This document shows positions 60,737 through 64,000 of a DNA stretch of 64,000 nt, one piece after another. Origin of the DNA: Phycisphaeraceae bacterium (GTDB lineage: Bacteria > Planctomycetota > Phycisphaerae > Phycisphaerales > Phycisphaeraceae); the NCBI GenBank assembly GCA_029260655.1, contig JAJDCU010000043.1:1-64000 (forward strand), written 5' to 3'. The notes under the pieces were generated by a model. The model was not told where the DNA came from, made no database searches, and saw only the letters and a list, made by a program, of their open reading frames with translations. Position 1 is the first letter of the stretch; every line of letters starts with the position of its first letter. The position numbers and the translations under genes are program-made.

Positions 60737-62781
60737 CCCGCTGCCGCATCCAACCCCCTTGCCTACTCGGCGCGGTCTGGTTGATAACCGCGCTTGTGTC
60801 TGTCCTCATAGGCGCCGAAGCCGCGCTGGGGCAGAACGGGTCGATCATCATCAATCAGCGCCAGGAGTTGCCGCTCTTTGAGATCGAAGACATCCACGGC
60901 GCCGTCGGGCTGGAGTATCGCCAGCAGTCCGACACCTCTGACTCCGCCGGACAGTCCTCGATGACCGACACCGAGGAAGAGTGGAGTCAACTGTTTGAAC
61001 TTTCTACCAATGCCTTCATCAAGCACCCCAACTTCGTGGACCTGTCATTGTTCGGGTCGTTCCAGTTCGAGCAGGAGGACATCGACTCCGCGTCCCCCGG
61101 CGGCGACCTGCAACGGAACGAGACGGTCCAGGAATACGACGCCCGCGCGACGATCCTGCGGCGAAGCAGGGCCCCGCTTACCCTGTTCGGGACCCGGCTG
61201 CAGACCCAATTGGACCGGCAGTTTGGGCCGACCATCGAGAACATCGACACCTCCACCGGGTTCAACTGGGTGGTCAGCCTCCCAAGCTCAAATCACAACT
61301 TCGGGTTTACCCACCGGACCATAAGCCAGGACGATCCGTCGAATAATGCCTCCAACAGCTTCGATCAGGACGAAGACCTCGTAGACCTGTCCAGCCGGTT
61401 CAGCCTCGGGCCGAATAACCAACTGGATTTCAACTATCACTTTGACAAGATCGATCAGACCGCACCGGTCCGCACCGAGATCAGTTACTCCCGGCACGAC
61501 GGGGACCTGACCCACACGATCGACTTCGGCCCGGACCAGGGCCATAACCTCCGGTCACGGTTCGAGTACTTCGACCAGCAGGGCGACTTCCCCGAGCAGC
61601 GGTTCCGCTGGGACGAACGGCTTCGGCTGCACCACTCGGACACGCTCGAATCGATCTCACATCTGTCCGCGCTCGATCAGACCCGTGCCGGCGTGACCCA
61701 GCGCGCTTACGCCGGAGAAATGCTAATGCGCCACCGGCTCTACGACAGCCTGACCACCACCGCGCAGGTCGGCGGGCGCAGAGACGATTTCTCCGATGGG
61801 TTTACGATCGATGATTACTTCGGCGACCTGACCTTCGATTACACCAAGCTCGTTCCCGGCGGCCAGATCTCAGGGGACCTGCGTCTTCGGCACGACCAGC
61901 AGGACAACAGCGAGCGGGGTCAGCCCTTGCAGATCCTCCGCGAGCCGCACGCCTTCCTGGACCCCAGCCCGGCAACCTTGAGCCGGGCCAACATCGACAC
62001 GACCAGCATCGTCGTACACAACATCTCCAACCTGCTGGCGCCGCCGGTCTACAGCGAAGGGATCGATTACACCGTGCGCGTCCTGCCCAACCGCGTGGAG
62101 CTGCGCCGCGTCGTGACCGGCCGGATCGTCAACGGCGAGAGCGTCGAGATCGACTATATCATCAGCCCCGAGCCGGCCCACGAAACAACGTCCGACACGG
62201 TCGGGTTCGGGCTGCGCTACGACATCCGAGAGGGGCCCCTCGCGGGCCTGGCGCTGTACATGCGGCAATTGATAATCGACGAATCCATCAGCAGCGACAG
62301 GCCGACCGCCCTGGTCGCTAATTCCCTGGACGAGTTGACGCTGGGCGTGGAATACCGCTTCTGGGTCGTATTCCTCGAGGCCGAGCACATCACCCACGAC
62401 AGCGAGATCTCGCCGTTCAAGGAGCTGCGCTTCCAGGCGCTGGCTCACCACCGCCTGTCAGGCAGCGACTCGCTGGACCTGCGAGCTCAGTACACCGAGA
62501 CCGACTTCACGGACGAAGACAACGTCGCCAAGCTGCTATCCGCCAGCGGCACGTTGAACCATCAGTTCGACAACAGGCTCTCCGGTCAGCTCGAACTGCT
62601 TTGGTATCAGCTAAGCGAAGACATCTCGGAAGACAGCACGTCGTTTGAGCAGAGGCTGAACCTGGACTGGCGTCACCGTCAGACCAGTGTGTTCCTGCAG
62701 GTCCGCAACGAGGTATTTGAATCCGATTCGAGTGAAACGACGTCACAATCACTGTTTGCCGGGGTGCGCAGGGCGTTTTAA
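60733..62781 (+). CDS. probable outer-membrane beta-barrel (porin-cytochrome-type candidate)
   Basis: 682 aa. Signal peptide (LLGAVWLITALVSVLIGAEAALGQ). The body has alternating polar/apolar strands throughout (VDLSLFGSFQFEQED, LDFNYHFDKID, TLGVEYRFWVVFLEAEHI, TSVFLQVRNEVFESDSS) and ends in FAGVRRAF with terminal Phe, as in BAM-inserted barrels. Cys are confined to the signal region. The length is close to MtrB/PioB-type barrels (about 700 aa), but I see no direct sequence match to them. It is translationally coupled to the pentahaem lipoprotein. The barrel call is well supported; the conduit role is inferred. Confidence 0.75.
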   Translation: MTRCRIQPPCLLGAVWLITALVSVLIGAEAALGQNGSIIINQRQELPLFEIEDIHGAVGLEYRQQSDTSDSAGQSSMTDTEEEWSQLFELSTNAFIKHPNFVDLSLFGSFQFEQEDIDSASPGGDLQRNETVQEYDARATILRRSRAPLTLFGTRLQTQLDRQFGPTIENIDTSTGFNWVVSLPSSNHNFGFTHRTISQDDPSNNASNSFDQDEDLVDLSSRFSLGPNNQLDFNYHFDKIDQTAPVRTEISYSRHDGDLTHTIDFGPDQGHNLRSRFEYFDQQGDFPEQRFRWDERLRLHHSDTLESISHLSALDQTRAGVTQRAYAGEMLMRHRLYDSLTTTAQVGGRRDDFSDGFTIDDYFGDLTFDYTKLVPGGQISGDLRLRHDQQDNSERGQPLQILREPHAFLDPSPATLSRANIDTTSIVVHNISNLLAPPVYSEGIDYTVRVLPNRVELRRVVTGRIVNGESVEIDYIISPEPAHETTSDTVGFGLRYDIREGPLAGLALYMRQLIIDESISSDRPTALVANSLDELTLGVEYRFWVVFLEAEHITHDSEISPFKELRFQALAHHRLSGSDSLDLRAQYTETDFTDEDNVAKLLSASGTLNHQFDNRLSGQLELLWYQLSEDISEDSTSFEQRLNLDWRHRQTSVFLQVRNEVFESDSSETTSQSLFAGVRRAF

Positions 62782-62803
62782 GATCAAGACGAGGAAGTCA
62801 GCC

Positions 62804-63931
62804 ATGACAGATACTCAACGTGCTTCGGATCCGCGGCCGCCCCTGCGGGTGTTGGCGTCGGCTCGTCGGGCTTGCGCGCGGCGCTGGGTTTGTTGGCGCT
62901 GGATGGTTTTAGTCATGGTGGGGTGGGCCGTAGCCGGGTGCGCCGCGCCCGCGGGCCCGATCTTCCTCGCCCAGCCGGACGACCCGTTCTGGCCTGCGCC
63001 CCCCGAGCTGCCGCGGGTCAGGTACGTCGGGTCGCTGAGCACCGACCAAGACCTGAAGCCGGAAAAATCCTTGTTCACCCGCGTGGGCGAATCCTTGTTC
63101 GGGGACGAAGCGGCGCAGGGGATGCTCAGCCCTTATGCCTTGTGCACCGATGGCGGCGACCGGCTGTTCGTCGCCGACTCCAATGCGCAAGTTGTTCACG
63201 TCTTCGACCTTGCGACGCGCCAATACGCGCGGTGGGCGCCGCCGGGCCCCGATGGCGAGCCGGGGCGTTTCTCCCAGCCCGCCGGCGTGGCGTATGACCC
63301 GGCGGGGCGGTTAATCGTCTCCGACTCGGTCGAGGGCTCGTTGGTGGTGTTTGACGATCAGGGCGTCTACCTCGGTCGGATCGGCGAAGCGTCGCTGAAG
63401 CGCCCGGCCGGTCTCGCGATCGACCCCGATCGCCAACGTCTATTCGTCGCAGACGTACCCACCCATCAGGTCGTGGTGATGACACTCGAGGGTGAGTTGA
63501 TCCGCCGGCTGGGCCAGCGCGGCGCCGGGCCGGGCGAATTCAATTTTCCGACCAACGTCGCCGTCGACAGCGAGGGCCGGCTATACGTCAGCGATTCGCT
63601 GAACTTCCGCGTCCAGATGTTCGACGTCGAACTCCGCCCGACCCGTCAGATCGGCCGCGGCGGCAACCTGCCGGGGTACTTCTCCCAGCCCAAGGGAGTG
63701 TCGGTTGACCAGGACGGGCACATGTATGTGGTCGATGCTCATTTTGAGGCGGTTCAGATCTTCGACGCCACCGGGCGGCTGCTGCTGACCTTCGGGGAAG
63801 AGGGGCGCGGGCCCGGTCAGTTCTGGCTCCCGGCGGGGATCTTCATCGACCCGAGCAACCGGATCTGGATCGCAGACACGTACAACCGGCGCGTCCAGGT
63901 CTTCGACTACCTGGTGGAGGATCAGCCATGA
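62804..63931 (+). CDS. NHL-repeat propeller lipoprotein 2
   Basis: 375 aa from ATG 62804 (GAGGAA 8 bases upstream). Lipobox MVGWAVAGC after an Arg-rich start. Six NHL blades: RPAGLAIDPDRQRLFVADVPTHQVVVM, FNFPTNVAVDSEGRLYVSDSLNFRVQMFD, FSQPKGVSVDQDGHMYVVDAHFEAVQIFD, FWLPAGIFIDPSNRIWIADTYNRRVQVFD. It shares with the 58569 protein the segment before the propeller (FWPAPPELPRVRYVGSLS against FWPPYPDEPRIQFLTSYQ). No repeat tail. The two NHL proteins bracket the cytochrome/barrel pair. Confidence 0.88.
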   Translation: MTDTQRASDPRPPLRVLASARRACARRWVCWRWMVLVMVGWAVAGCAAPAGPIFLAQPDDPFWPAPPELPRVRYVGSLSTDQDLKPEKSLFTRVGESLFGDEAAQGMLSPYALCTDGGDRLFVADSNAQVVHVFDLATRQYARWAPPGPDGEPGRFSQPAGVAYDPAGRLIVSDSVEGSLVVFDDQGVYLGRIGEASLKRPAGLAIDPDRQRLFVADVPTHQVVVMTLEGELIRRLGQRGAGPGEFNFPTNVAVDSEGRLYVSDSLNFRVQMFDVELRPTRQIGRGGNLPGYFSQPKGVSVDQDGHMYVVDAHFEAVQIFDATGRLLLTFGEEGRGPGQFWLPAGIFIDPSNRIWIADTYNRRVQVFDYLVEDQP

Positions 63932-64000
63932 ACCGCTTTGTATTCGCCTTGCCCGTGATCCTGATCGCCGCTTCGGTTTATGGCCAGGCAGGCCGCGGCG
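63928..64000 (+). CDS. exported protein, cut by the window edge
   Basis: ATG 63928 overlaps the preceding stop (ATGA) and opens MNRFVFALPVILIAASVYGQAGRG, a typical signal peptide with a cleavage site after YGQA. Only 24 codons are in the window. From the operon it may be a further cytochrome or envelope component. Confidence 0.75.
   Translation, partial: MNRFVFALPVILIAASVYGQAGRG

Overview
The window is a GC-rich bacterial chromosome segment. It most likely comes from a planctomycete of the Phycisphaerae type. This is an inference from secreted proteins with PEP-CTERM tails, dockerin-like GDxNxDG repeats next to a PEP-CTERM tail, tandem DUF4190/prepilin-like genes, many multihaem cytochromes and two sites that fit the sigma-54 -24/-12 layout. 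I saw no rRNA, tRNA or CRISPR array.

Layout. 0-3.4 kb: an RRM RNA-binding protein and three tandem DUF4190/prepilin-like paralogues. 3.4-16.5 kb: mostly housekeeping genes (SWIM-SNF2 helicase, CPBP protease, mtnA, a cysteine-free Cu/Zn SOD, a phosphoesterase, an ECF sigma factor with a probable anti-sigma partner, a QueC-like PP-loop protein, a glutamine amidotransferase, an HhH-GPD glycosylase, lpxI). 16.6-30 kb: lexA with an overlapping upstream ORF, a group of secreted Asp/His-rich proteins including a PEP-CTERM matrixin-like protease, pgeF, an Hsp70, a QueD-like protein, a dockerin/PEP-CTERM protein and an NCS2 purine permease. 30-30.9 kb is non-coding and holds palindromes and a prepilin-like micro-ORF.

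30.9-39.9 kb is a respiratory nitrate reductase locus made of two divergent operons. One encodes a tetrahaem cytochrome, a Tat-exported ferredoxin, a cupin and an NrfD-type membrane subunit. The other encodes NapD, NapA, a tetrahaem protein that looks like two NapB units fused, a NapF-like ferredoxin, an unknown protein, MoaA and a carboxymuconolactone-decarboxylase-like protein. No NapC is present, so the NrfD module may feed quinol electrons to Nap. 40.2-43.6 kb encodes a PhnD-like binding protein, a HAMP protein with no ATPase domain, and a full histidine kinase: probably one split sensor.

43.7 kb to the window end is the most striking part: about 20 kb of electron-transfer genes carrying, by my count, 73 CXXCH motifs plus 9 CX3CH/CX4CH motifs. 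It holds three 15-haem paralogues, a Rieske/split cytochrome b set with a pentahaem cytochrome where c1 or f would be, a multihaem-cytochrome b fusion like Geobacter CbcL, a NapC/NirT-type 12-haem protein comparable to ImcH, two thioredoxin-fold TPR proteins, a tetrahaem cytochrome, a pentahaem lipoprotein, a probable outer-membrane beta-barrel and two NHL-propeller lipoproteins. Three quinol-linked inner-membrane entry modules, periplasmic haem wires and a barrel next to a lipoprotein cytochrome together suggest an undescribed trans-envelope electron conduit. That reading is inference. Near-identical sigma-54-type promoters precede the first 15-haem gene and the CbcL-like fusion, and a weaker third match precedes the tetrahaem gene.
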